Positions 23,590 to 31,181 of a stretch of 33,156 nt of DNA are shown here, in pieces. This DNA comes from Oscillospiraceae bacterium (GTDB lineage Bacteria > Bacillota > Clostridia > Oscillospirales > CAG-272), in assembly GCA_015064925.1 (NCBI GenBank), contig SVRH01000008.1, positions 1 to 33,156 on the forward strand, in the 5' to 3' direction. The position numbers and the translations under genes are program-made. The notes under the pieces were generated by a model that was given only the letters and a program-made list of their open reading frames with translations, was not told where the DNA came from and ran no database searches. How positions within the stretch are numbered: the first letter of the stretch is position 1; each line of letters opens with the position of its first letter.

Positions 23590-23604
23590 AAGTGCTTTTT
23601 TCTG
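23590..23604. repeat. 15-nt boundary repeat, copy 2 (AAGTGCTTTTTTCTG)
   Basis: Identical to copies 1 and 3. Here the terminator hairpin is incomplete: only CACTTGC/GCAAGTG pairs, because its left arm is the end of R1. Confidence 0.9.
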
Positions 23605-23617
23605 CCTTAAACGGGCA

Positions 23618-23657
23618 AAAAGGTCAAAAATCGAGGTAAAAGCGAAGAAAAGGTCAA
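23618..23657. repeat. Paired AAAAGGTCAA repeat, 3' flank of cassette 2
   Basis: AAAAGGTCAA occurs at 23618-23627 and 23648-23657, 30 nt apart, around GAGGTAAAAGCGAA. The second arm overlaps the stop codon of the ADP-ribosylglycohydrolase gene. It is homologous to 22934-22974. Confidence 0.8.
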
Positions 23658-24469
23658 CTTTTTTCTGTGCAATATTGTTTTGCAAACTCTTTCACAACAG
23701 ATTTTATTGAAAAATCAATTCTACTATCACAAAAACGTTTGATATGCTCAGGAATCTCTTTGTAATAAGCTTCTGCAATACCGCCGGCTATGCACGCTTG
23801 TGTATCTGCATCACCGCCAAGAGAGATTGCATTTCTGATTGCGCTTTCATAATCTGTCGATTCTAAAAATGCAATAATAGCAGGTGGAACGCTATACGAT
23901 GTACGGCTGTCAAAGACGTGCGTTTCTTTTATGGAGGAAAGTGGCGTTGAGAGCTTGTATTTGAACGTTTTTTCCAAATACGCTTTAATTTGCTCTTTAT
24001 CCGCGCCGCTTCGTGCCAAAAAGATTGATGCAGCAACCGCTCTCGCTCCGACGATTGCCTCGCGGTGATTGTGGGTAGAAAGACAGCTTGCTTTCGCTTG
24101 CAAGAGAGTTTGTTCTAACGAATCATACGCATATCCGATTGGGATAACGCGCATAGAGGCACCGTTTGCATAACTGTGTTTGTTTCTTGCATACGGATCT
24201 TTCGCCCAAGCAACAAACATATTACCAAACCCTGCATATGGGTGATACGAATAATATTGACGGTATTGTGAGGCGTATTCTTTTGCGCGAGCGCGAAGAG
24301 CCCATTTGGAGATTTCGGTTGGATTATTGAGAATTGCCTTGCAGACTGCCGCGATCAATACGCTATCATCTGTAAAAAAGCTGTCTTTGTTAAATTCAAA
24401 ATTGTAATCCTTTGTACAATGAACCTCATAATACGAACCGATTATATCTCCGTATATTGCCCCAAACAT
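23654..24469 (-). CDS. ADP-ribosylglycohydrolase family protein, cassette 2 ORF
   Basis: A 271-aa compact single-domain member of the PF03747 fold, close to the usual size of DraG/ARH-type hydrolases, with no signal peptide. Metal-site motifs are GAIYGDIIGSYYE at the N-terminus, FFTDDSVLIAAV (about residue 32) and SLGGDADTQACIAGGIAEA (about 218-236). It is expected to remove ADP-ribose from proteins or other acceptors. It is not close to the two operon paralogues at 4.7-8.1 kb in length or domain plan. Start ATG 24469 follows AGAAAGGCGGTGA. It is A/T-rich and set in cassette-like repeats. A defence or toxin-neutralising role is possible but not shown. Confidence 0.85.
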   Translation of the reverse strand: MFGAIYGDIIGSYYEVHCTKDYNFEFNKDSFFTDDSVLIAAVCKAILNNPTEISKWALRARAKEYASQYRQYYSYHPYAGFGNMFVAWAKDPYARNKHSYANGASMRVIPIGYAYDSLEQTLLQAKASCLSTHNHREAIVGARAVAASIFLARSGADKEQIKAYLEKTFKYKLSTPLSSIKETHVFDSRTSYSVPPAIIAFLESTDYESAIRNAISLGGDADTQACIAGGIAEAYYKEIPEHIKRFCDSRIDFSIKSVVKEFAKQYCTEKS

Positions 24470-24492
24470 TGCCTCACCGCCTTTCTGTGTTT

Positions 24493-24521
24493 ATTATACC
24501 ACACTTTTGTAAACAAATCAA
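24493..24521 (-). promoter_or_regulatory. Sigma-A promoter of cassette 2
   Basis: On the minus strand TTGATT (24521-24516), a 17-nt spacer and TATAAT (24498-24493). The sequence after the -10 box up to AGAAAGGCGGTGA closely matches that of cassette 1. Confidence 0.78.
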
Positions 24522-24557
24522 GGCGCAAGCCTTGTATATCATCCGCAACTTGTTGCG
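24520..24557. repeat. Two extra small hairpins joined by GTATATCAT
   Basis: AAGGC-GCAA-GCCTT (24520-24533) and CCGCAAC-TT-GTTGCGG type (24543-24557) with a TATATCAT spacer. They are present only in cassette 2, between its promoter and R2. Their spacer differs from the TGTGAAAT class. Confidence 0.65.
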
Positions 24558-24568
24558 GTGAGTTTTTT

Positions 24569-24725
24569 AGTGAAATATTCGGCTTACGCCGAATATGAAA
24601 TAATTTCCTTGCGGAAATTGTGAAATATCTCCCTTTGGTCGATGTGAAATGAAATTTGCCCACATTCGCGTCAGCGAATATTTCACGTTTGCGGAGCAAA
24701 TATTTCACAGCGAAGCTATTTCACT
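24569..24725. repeat. MITE-like multi-hairpin element R2 (157 nt)
   Basis: Terminal inverted repeat AGTGAAAT (24569-24576) / ATTTCACT (24718-24725). It has the same hairpin order as R1, plus one extra hairpin GTTTGC-GGA-GCAAAT. Stem 2 is a perfect AATTTCC-TTGC-GGAAATT. It is non-coding; ORF-track entries over it are artefacts. Confidence 0.85.
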
Positions 24726-24749
24726 TGCCCGTAAGGGCAAATTTCGTTG

Positions 24750-24781
24750 AAAAAAGCACTTGCTTTGGCAAGTGCTTTTTT
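24750..24781 (-). terminator. Terminator of the tRNA-Thr/tRNA-Tyr operon
   Basis: Perfect 14-bp stem AAAAAAGCACTTGC / GCAAGTGCTTTTTT with a TTTG loop, starting 1 nt after the CCA end of tRNA-Tyr. Confidence 0.88.
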
Positions 24782-24784
24782 CTG
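24770..24784. repeat. 15-nt boundary repeat, copy 3, overlapping the tRNA-Tyr CCA end
   Basis: AAGTGCTTTTTTCTG, identical to copies 1 and 2. On the minus strand it reads as the last two bases of CCA followed by GAAAAAAGCACTT, the left arm of the tRNA terminator. Confidence 0.9.
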
Positions 24785-24867
24785 GTGGGGGATGGTGGAT
24801 TCGGACCACCGAAGTCAGTGACAACAGATTTACAGTCTGCCCCCTTTGGCCGCTCGGGAAATCCCCC
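24783..24867 (-). tRNA. tRNA-Tyr (GTA)
   Basis: 85 nt including encoded CCA. Acceptor stem GGGGGAT / ATCCCCC, discriminator A, anticodon GTA in CTGTAAA. It has a long variable arm (type II), as expected for bacterial tRNA-Tyr, and T-loop GTCCGAATC. It is second in a two-tRNA operon, 4 nt after tRNA-Thr. Confidence 0.95.
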
Positions 24868-24871
24868 ATTA

Positions 24872-24946
24872 TGGAGCTGGTGATCGGAGTCGAACCAACA
24901 ACCTGCTGATTACAAATCAGCTGCTCTGCCATTGAGCCACACCAGC
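24872..24946 (-). tRNA. tRNA-Thr (TGT)
   Basis: 75 nt including encoded CCA. Acceptor stem GCTGGTG / CACCAGC, anticodon stem GCTGA/TCAGC with loop TTTGTAA (anticodon TGT), T-loop TTCGACT. It is first in the operon, with a perfect consensus promoter. Confidence 0.95.
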
Positions 24947-24987
24947 GTCTTTTTGTGTTTCGACATCGCTTCTCAGCGACGAGAGTT

Positions 24988-25016
24988 ATTATAGCACGGC
25001 GCTCTGCGTTTGTCAA
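24988..25016 (-). promoter_or_regulatory. Consensus sigma-A promoter of the tRNA operon
   Basis: On the minus strand TTGACA (25016-25011), a 17-nt spacer and TATAAT (24993-24988): a perfect match, about 42 nt before tRNA-Thr. Confidence 0.93.
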
Positions 25017-25137
25017 TACTTTTTTGAAAGTTTTTCAAAAAGTTTTTTACTCTCTTCCCTTTTTCGCAGAGGTGTTTTTTGTCGCAAAAGCAAGATCGTA
25101 ACCATCTAAAAAAATACGCAAAAATTTGTTAATAATA

Positions 25138-25166
25138 TTGCAAATAGAACGCAATGGGTGTATAAT
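25138..25166 (+). promoter_or_regulatory. Sigma-A promoter for the branching enzyme
   Basis: TTGCAA (25138-25143), a 17-nt spacer and TATAAT (25161-25166), 37 nt before the ATG at 25204; the same boxes and spacing as the ppa promoter. The 25017-25137 stretch upstream holds A/T-rich sequence with no gene. Confidence 0.85.
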
Positions 25167-25203
25167 AACAGTATAAATCAAACAATTGAACGGGGAGGGC
25201 ACT

Positions 25204-27186
25204 ATGGCATACAAAATTCTGAAGATCGACCCCATGCTGCAGGCATACGAAAAAGACATCGATCTGCGCATGACAAGCTACCTCAAAAAGCGAAAAGAGC
25301 TTTTGGGGGACGGCACTTCCCTTGTGGACTTCGCCAATGCCCACGAGTATTTCGGCTTCCACCGCACGAAGGACGGCTGGGTCTACCGCGAATGGGCGCC
25401 CAATGCCACCTCCATGTTCTTGACCGGTGATTTCAACGGCTGGAACCTCACGGGCAAGCCCATGAAAAAGCTGGATAACGGCGTTTTTGAGATCCACTTG
25501 AAGGGTCACGACGCGCTGCAACCCGGACAAAAGGTGCAGGCGATCGTTTGCGCGGGCGGCGAGCTGCTGCGGCGTATTCCCCTGTACGCCACCCGCGTGG
25601 TGCAGGATCCCGTGACCTACCTTTGGTGTGCCGAGATCGAGGACACCTTCGCTCCCTATCCTTGGACAGACGCGGGTTTCAAGATCCCCCGCACTCCCTT
25701 CATCTACGAATGCCACATCGGCATGGCGCAGGATAAGTACGGCGTCGGCACTTACGACGAATTCCGCCTGAACATCCTGCCCCGCATCAAAAAGCTGGGC
25801 TATAACACCATACAGATCATGGCCATTATGGAGCATCCCTACTACGGCTCCTTTGGCTATCAGGTCTCCAATTTCTTTGCCGCCTCCTCCCGTTACGGCA
25901 CCTCCGAGCAGTTGAAAAAGCTCATCGACACCGCCCACGGCATGGGCATTGCGGTGCTGCTGGACGTGGTACACTCCCACGCGGTCAAAAATACCGCCGA
26001 GGGGCCCAACGAGTTTGACGGCACGGTCTATCAGTTCTTCCACGAGGGTCCCAAGGGTGATCACAGCGCCTGGGGAACCAAGCTCTTCAACTACGGCAAG
26101 GGTCAGGTCATCCATTTCCTGCTTTCCAATTTGAAATACTGGATGGACGTCTTCCATTTCGACGGCTTCCGTTTCGACGGTGTGACCTCCATGCTCTACC
26201 TTGACCACGGGCTTGGCTCCGCCTTCACCGATTACAGTATGTATTTCTCCATGAACACCGACGTGGAGGCCATCACTTACCTGCAGCTGGCAAACGAGCT
26301 GATCCACACCATCAATCCCAAGGCCATCACGGTGGCAGAGGATATGTCAGGTATGCCGGGTATGTGCCTGCCCATCGCCGACGGCGGCATCGGCTTTGAT
26401 TTCCGTCTCTCCATGGGCATGCCCGATCTCTGGATCAAGACCCTCAAGGAGGTGCCGGACGAGAACTGGGATATGTTCAAATTCTGGTACGAGCTGAACG
26501 GACGCCGCCCCAAGGAAAAGAACATAGGCTATGCCGAAAGCCACGACCAGGCGCTGGTGGGCGATAAGACCATCATGTTCCGTCTGTGCGATGCCGAAAT
26601 GTACACCGGCATGAGCAAGCTGCAGCAAAGCGCCGTCATCGACCGCGGGATCGCCCTTCACAAAATGATCCGCCTTGTGACCGCCTCCCTTGCGGGCGAG
26701 GGCTACTTAAACTTCATGGGCAACGAGTTCGGTCATCCCGAATGGATCGATTTCCCAAGAGAGGGCAACGGCTGGAGTTACCACTATTGCCGCCGCCAAT
26801 GGAATCTGGTGGACGATCCGCTTCTTCGCTACGGCGATCTGAACGCCTTTGACGCAGCCATGATCCATCTGCTGCGCAAGGAACGCTTACTTACCAAAAA
26901 GACCGAGAGCCGCTGGATCGGACAGAACGAAAAGACCCTTGTATACTCCAAGGGCGATTATCTCTTCGCCTTCAATTTCGATCCCTCCGCCTCCTACGAG
27001 GGTTACTTCCTTCCCTGCTCCGAGGGACGCTACGTGGCAGTGCTTTCCACCGACGAGGAGCGCTTTGGGGGCGTCGGCAGAGTGGACAAGACCTACATCT
27101 ACAAAACCGAAGCCAGCGCCGACAAGGGCGTGGGCTTCCCCTGCTATCTGCCCGCCCGTACAGCCATTGTATTTAAAAAACTGTGA
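25204..27186 (+). CDS. glgB: 1,4-alpha-glucan branching enzyme, GH13_8 (eukaryote-like) type
   Basis: A 660-aa protein. An N-terminal CBM48 module (YREWAPNATSMFLTGDFNGW, about residues 60-80) is followed by a GH13 barrel. Catalytic positions are visible: FDGFRFDGVTSMLY (nucleophile Asp), TVAEDMSGMP (acid/base Glu) and YAESHDQAL (transition-state Asp). The spacing and the MEHPYYGSFGYQVSNFFA block are those of GH13_8 branching enzymes, the subgroup shared with plants and animals, rather than the E. coli type (GH13_9). It makes alpha-1,6 branches in glycogen. The start is ATG 25204 (MAYKILKID), with GGGGAGGG just upstream. No other glycogen gene is adjacent. Confidence 0.92.
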   Translation: MAYKILKIDPMLQAYEKDIDLRMTSYLKKRKELLGDGTSLVDFANAHEYFGFHRTKDGWVYREWAPNATSMFLTGDFNGWNLTGKPMKKLDNGVFEIHLKGHDALQPGQKVQAIVCAGGELLRRIPLYATRVVQDPVTYLWCAEIEDTFAPYPWTDAGFKIPRTPFIYECHIGMAQDKYGVGTYDEFRLNILPRIKKLGYNTIQIMAIMEHPYYGSFGYQVSNFFAASSRYGTSEQLKKLIDTAHGMGIAVLLDVVHSHAVKNTAEGPNEFDGTVYQFFHEGPKGDHSAWGTKLFNYGKGQVIHFLLSNLKYWMDVFHFDGFRFDGVTSMLYLDHGLGSAFTDYSMYFSMNTDVEAITYLQLANELIHTINPKAITVAEDMSGMPGMCLPIADGGIGFDFRLSMGMPDLWIKTLKEVPDENWDMFKFWYELNGRRPKEKNIGYAESHDQALVGDKTIMFRLCDAEMYTGMSKLQQSAVIDRGIALHKMIRLVTASLAGEGYLNFMGNEFGHPEWIDFPREGNGWSYHYCRRQWNLVDDPLLRYGDLNAFDAAMIHLLRKERLLTKKTESRWIGQNEKTLVYSKGDYLFAFNFDPSASYEGYFLPCSEGRYVAVLSTDEERFGGVGRVDKTYIYKTEASADKGVGFPCYLPARTAIVFKKL

Positions 27187-27191
27187 TACGC

Positions 27192-27223
27192 AAAAAACAG
27201 GTGCAAAACGGCACCTGTTTTTT
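27192..27223. terminator. Bidirectional terminator between glgB (+) and GH89 (-)
   Basis: 13-bp stem AAAAAACAGGTGC / GCACCTGTTTTTT with a 6-nt loop, between convergent stops at 27186 and 27237. Confidence 0.88.
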
Positions 27224-27236
27224 GCTTTTTATTTTC

Positions 27237-30200
27237 TTACTTTTTCTTCTTGCCTATCACAAGCACGGTTGCACCGACCGCAAGGATCATTGCCGCAACC
27301 ACGATCGCGATCACAACGCCAACAGAAAGTCCGGAAGCGTCCTCTTCCTTGCCGCCCTCGTTTTCGGTGTTACCTTCATTTTCGGTGTTACCTTCATTTC
27401 CGGTGTTACCTTCCTCTCCGGTATTGCCTTCATCTCCGCCCGCAAGAGTGCCTGTTAGTTTGGAAACGGTCACAGAATCAAGGGTAAAGTCGCCTTCGTC
27501 AAGAAGAAGGATCTTCATGCCTTCGGCAACCGTAACGCTGTCTTCCAAAGCATTGCCTTCTTTGTCGACCACAACAAAGGTAGTGGTACCGTTACCGTCT
27601 GCCTTCACAGCTTTTTTCAGCTGCGCCACAGTAGTGCCGCCGGAAACACCGTCAAGTTTACCGTCTGCCACGGTATACCCTTTTCCGTTTGCCGCAATGG
27701 TGGCGTAGGTAGGAGTGGAATCCATCAACAGGCTCTTGACGATCTCGGTGCAAAGTGCTACAAATTCGGGACTATCGCTATTCAGCGCTTCGGTAGGAAG
27801 ACCCTCGCCGCGGGATACGATCAATTCCCAAGCGGTGTAAAAATAATCCTCAGGCTTGGTCTCGCCCGACTTCCAAACGCCTCTCTTCACGTTCTTTGTA
27901 GTTTCGGTCAGATAAGCTTCCCAGTTCTTATAGTGATATTCGGAGATCAGACCGGAATATGCACGGTTGGCATAACCGATGAGCTGAGTGCCCGAACTCC
28001 AGGTGGTGATCAAGATCAAGGCATTGTGCTTCATGTTGTCGATGTCGTAATCGCTGTAATCACCGGTGCGTTCGTCATTGACCCAATTTTCAATGCGCTT
28101 GCCCGCCCAGTTGCCGACCATCATGTCCTGAATATACATATTGATCTCATCGGCGAACTGCATGCAACGAAGGAACTTTCTCTTGTATCCGTCAAACTCT
28201 TCGTAATTCTTGTTGTTGACCGCATTTGCCATCTTTTCAAGATATACGCCCGAGCTGTTGCAGACCATCTGCAGCATGATGTCGCAAATATCATAGATAT
28301 AAGTTTTCTCACCCTTGAGGGTGTTAAATTCTTTCATGAGAAGCAAGAACGCTCTTTCCAGATCTCGACCTTCATACATGGGGTTATAATAACCACCCAT
28401 GTAAGCGGCTTCACCGCCATTGACGGAGTTGGCAAACAGTCTGGGATTGCTTGTCATGATGGTATTGTAGGAGGTACCGTCGTAGGTCTTATAACCGTAT
28501 ACGCTGGTGGAAAGCAGTTTCCAAGCGTTGATGATATTGTTGCTGTCGCTGCCGTAACGGCGCTTGGCATAGTTTTCTACCCAAGTTTCCACATAGGAGC
28601 TGATGTAGGCTGCGTTGGTCTGATTTTCGGGAATATCATCGGGAGTGATCCAAACCAGATCCCAATAGAAATCGTAACTTACGGGGTTTTCTTCGGTGGC
28701 TTCGGGAGTAATACCGATGCCCTTGAAGTAATTTGCATTTTGATAAGCATCCATCAGACCCGACATAACGCTCTTGAAGGCGCCGTGCATACCGGTTCTG
28801 CCGCCAAAGTTATCCAGCATACAGAATGCCCAGCCGCTTCCGCCGAATTCCTTACCGCCAAAGTTTGCGGTGTTTTTCCAACGGGGATCGTTGACTGCCG
28901 CCAAGTCCAGCACCAGAATATGATCCACACGGTCTTCCCCAAAGCCCGCAACCACATCCGGCAAGGGGTTTTCCCACCAAGACTGAATGATCCAGCAGGC
29001 TTCTTCATTTTCTTCAATCATCAGATCCAGAACCACACGGGACATATCCGCCTTGTCATAGGAAGAATCCATCTGGAAGCCGCCCATGAGTTCATGTAAG
29101 AAGTCGCCTGCATAATAATCGGTATTCTGACCGTAGAGTGCATTTTGTGTTTCGTAGAAGGCGTCTGCCATCGAGGCAAAGCCGGGATAGGTAGTATTGA
29201 GTGCGAAGGGACGCACGAAGTCTGTCCAAGAGCCGGTGCTTCCCAGATACCCTCTGATATCGGGATATCCCATACCCATCAGAGTGCCGTTTGCTTTGTC
29301 GGAAAAGTTGGTGGGAAGAGTACCCACAAACGCCTGCAGGCAAGGTTCTGCGCCCATGACGGTCATGTATCTCTGGTTCACTCTTGCCATTTCCAGCGTA
29401 TCATACAGCCACTGATCGGCAACGCTGCCACCGTAGTTTTCCAGGTTGCCCATCAGCCACCATGCTTTATACGCATAGCCGCAGACGAAGTTGATGGCTT
29501 CCTGCGCAGAATAGCCGTACTGCTGCAGATATGCCACCCACAGTGCTTCTGTGGCGGTGGTATCGAGAATGACGTTGACGCCGCAGAGCATCAAATAGTC
29601 CAGCTCTCTCTGCCAAGTGTCAAAGCCGTAAAAGGGCATGGTGTAGGACAGAGTACAGTAGTTATAGGCATAGCGCACCTCGCAAAGGGTATCCTTGCGA
29701 ATGGTGTTCTTCACAGCCACGACCGCAGAAGGCATATTGACCTGCTTGGTCTGCTGAGAAACGTTTACATTGCAGTAATACTTCAGGTAGTGATTCAGAC
29801 CCGACGCAATGGCAACACCGTTATTACCCTTGATCTTGATCTTGCCCGAAGAATTCGAGATCTCAAAATAATCGTACTTGCTGTTTTGGTTGGCAACCAC
29901 CTCAAAGATGAACCAACTGTTGTACTGCTCGCCGAGGATTCTGGATACCAAGCCCTGAAGCGCTTCTACGGTGTCGGCTGCGGTATAGGTATCTTCGATA
30001 TCGTAATTTCCCTTGAAATCCTTTAATTTGGAGATATCCACGCCGTGGTTTTCAAAAAGCCACTGATCATAGGTAGTAAAATTGATCTCTTCACGGGTGG
30101 GGATGATCTTGCTGTCGTTTTTGGTACCATGTACCTTAATCTCGCAAACCGAAGCGGCACTTCCCACGTTGGCGGAGGTGACGTTGACGCGGATCACCCG

Positions 30201-31070
30201 GTAATTGACGGGAGTTTCAAAGCTGAAAACCTCTCCGTCCTTACTGCCCGCCTTCTTTACGTTGCTGTCTGCCAAACGGTCAAAATTCACACCGTCAAGG
30301 CTTCCGTAAACGGTATAGGTGAATCTTTCCTTGGTGGGCATAAACACGATGATCTCGGAGATATCGTAGTTGGCAAGCAGATCCACGTCCACGTACTGAG
30401 GATACATGTTACCGTTCCAAGAATTGTCAAGAATACCGTCAGTCACACGCTTGGAAAGCAGATTGTTATAATTAGCGCGGGCGGGCTTACCGATGGCAAC
30501 GTTATTGGGATCGCTTGGGTCCTCGGTAATAGTGGGTTCCACGTAATCGGGATCCATATAACCCATGACGATCAGCTCGCAAATGTGGTATTCGGGGTTT
30601 GCGGAGTTTTTCTTCATGGTAACCTTGACATAGCGCACTCTATCCTGGACAACAGCATAGGTAGTTCCCTTTTCGGTGGCAATGCTATTGTCGGTCTTGG
30701 AACCAATGCAGGTGTATTCCTTGCCGTCAAGGCTGACTTCCACATCAAAATGATAGTAACGGCTGCTATCGTAATAGGTAATGACCGTAACGTCCTCTAC
30801 CTCAAAGGCAAAGCCAAGGTCAAGGGTAACGGTACAGGCGCCGGGTGCCCTGCCACTTTCGGTACTGTCCCAATAGGAAGCCAGATTGCCGTCTGCCACG
30901 GCATCTGCCTGGGTACCGCTGGAGGCGCGTACCGTCTTGCCGAGTGCCAGATTTTCAAGGGTTCTGACAACATTTTCTTTGCCTTCCTCTGCCGATACTC
31001 CGATCATTGCCAAAGGCAAAATCATGCAAAGACAAAGAACCACCGATAAAATGCGAGTAATTTTGTTCAT
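27237..31070 (-). CDS. GH89 alpha-N-acetylglucosaminidase (NAGLU-like), secreted and membrane-anchored
   Basis: A 1277-aa protein. The signal peptide (ILSVVLCLCMILPLAMIGVSA) is followed by two discoidin (F5/8 type C) modules at about residues 35-170 and 185-315, which bind sugars. The NAGLU region spans about residues 320-1080. Its marks are the substrate-helix segment EALWVAYLQQYGYSAQEAIN, WWLMGNLENYGG, and the barrel strand region with FCMLDNFGGRTGMHGA. A low-complexity NEGNTE spacer and a C-terminal membrane helix ending GKKKK follow, so the enzyme stays on the cell surface. Family members cut terminal alpha-GlcNAc from mucin O-glycans or heparan. Start ATG 31070 follows AAAGGA. It lies 111 nt downstream of a GH92 gene on the same strand. 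Confidence 0.9.
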   Translation of the reverse strand: MNKITRILSVVLCLCMILPLAMIGVSAEEGKENVVRTLENLALGKTVRASSGTQADAVADGNLASYWDSTESGRAPGACTVTLDLGFAFEVEDVTVITYYDSSRYYHFDVEVSLDGKEYTCIGSKTDNSIATEKGTTYAVVQDRVRYVKVTMKKNSANPEYHICELIVMGYMDPDYVEPTITEDPSDPNNVAIGKPARANYNNLLSKRVTDGILDNSWNGNMYPQYVDVDLLANYDISEIIVFMPTKERFTYTVYGSLDGVNFDRLADSNVKKAGSKDGEVFSFETPVNYRVIRVNVTSANVGSAASVCEIKVHGTKNDSKIIPTREEINFTTYDQWLFENHGVDISKLKDFKGNYDIEDTYTAADTVEALQGLVSRILGEQYNSWFIFEVVANQNSKYDYFEISNSSGKIKIKGNNGVAIASGLNHYLKYYCNVNVSQQTKQVNMPSAVVAVKNTIRKDTLCEVRYAYNYCTLSYTMPFYGFDTWQRELDYLMLCGVNVILDTTATEALWVAYLQQYGYSAQEAINFVCGYAYKAWWLMGNLENYGGSVADQWLYDTLEMARVNQRYMTVMGAEPCLQAFVGTLPTNFSDKANGTLMGMGYPDIRGYLGSTGSWTDFVRPFALNTTYPGFASMADAFYETQNALYGQNTDYYAGDFLHELMGGFQMDSSYDKADMSRVVLDLMIEENEEACWIIQSWWENPLPDVVAGFGEDRVDHILVLDLAAVNDPRWKNTANFGGKEFGGSGWAFCMLDNFGGRTGMHGAFKSVMSGLMDAYQNANYFKGIGITPEATEENPVSYDFYWDLVWITPDDIPENQTNAAYISSYVETWVENYAKRRYGSDSNNIINAWKLLSTSVYGYKTYDGTSYNTIMTSNPRLFANSVNGGEAAYMGGYYNPMYEGRDLERAFLLLMKEFNTLKGEKTYIYDICDIMLQMVCNSSGVYLEKMANAVNNKNYEEFDGYKRKFLRCMQFADEINMYIQDMMVGNWAGKRIENWVNDERTGDYSDYDIDNMKHNALILITTWSSGTQLIGYANRAYSGLISEYHYKNWEAYLTETTKNVKRGVWKSGETKPEDYFYTAWELIVSRGEGLPTEALNSDSPEFVALCTEIVKSLLMDSTPTYATIAANGKGYTVADGKLDGVSGGTTVAQLKKAVKADGNGTTTFVVVDKEGNALEDSVTVAEGMKILLLDEGDFTLDSVTVSKLTGTLAGGDEGNTGEEGNTGNEGNTENEGNTENEGGKEEDASGLSVGVVIAIVVAAMILAVGATVLVIGKKKK
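27359..27440. repeat. 18-nt tandem repeat encoding the NEGNTE spacer of GH89
   Basis: About four imperfect copies of an 18-nt unit (TTCGGTGTTACCTTCATT) encode (E)GNTENEGNTENEG before the membrane anchor. Confidence 0.75.
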
Positions 31071-31089
31071 GATAAATCCTTTCTATACA

Positions 31090-31119
31090 GAATGCCGACA
31101 TCGTATGACGCCGGCATTC
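31090..31119 (-). other. Intercistronic 13-bp hairpin between GH92 and GH89
   Basis: GAATGCCGGCGTC-ATAC-GATGTCGGCATTC on the minus strand (two G-U pairs). No T run follows it and it lies 20 nt before the GH89 start. It fits an RNA-stabilising or processing hairpin in a shared mRNA better than a terminator. Confidence 0.6.
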
Positions 31120-31181
31120 CTTTACAAACACTATTCGGTTAAAGTATCAAATGTGTTTACGATTCATTTCAGACAAATGCC

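Larger units (their letters stand above)
22887..24784 (-). other. Tandem array of two gene cassettes with shared regulatory flanks (candidate novel system)
   Basis: Composite annotation. Each unit reads, on the minus strand: hairpin element (R2 or R1), sigma-A promoter, leader ending AGAAAGGCGGTGA, one ORF, paired AAAAGGT flank, CGTTTAAGGCAGAAAAAAGCACTT boundary. The ORFs are unrelated (membrane protein; ADP-ribosylglycohydrolase) while the flanks match. The array starts at the terminator of the tRNA operon and ends before the SDR promoter. No recombinase gene is visible in the window. Confidence 0.6.

Noticed and set aside
24442-24708. 88-aa minus-strand ORF
   Set aside because: Lies over hairpin element R2 and the cassette 2 promoter; no ribosome site.
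23446-24725. CRISPR array as an explanation for the repeats
   Set aside because: The repeats are short different hairpins with a fixed spacer word, not identical repeats with unique spacers; no cas genes are present.
24705-25016. 103-aa minus-strand ORF
   Set aside because: Covers both tRNAs and their promoter, so it is not a protein gene.
25129-26307. 392-aa minus-strand ORF
   Set aside because: Antisense shadow of glgB.
27933-29099. 388-aa + strand ORF
   Set aside because: Antisense shadow of the GH89 gene.
31090-31119. Terminator between GH92 and GH89
   Set aside because: Strong stem but no T run on either strand, so it is listed as an intercistronic hairpin.
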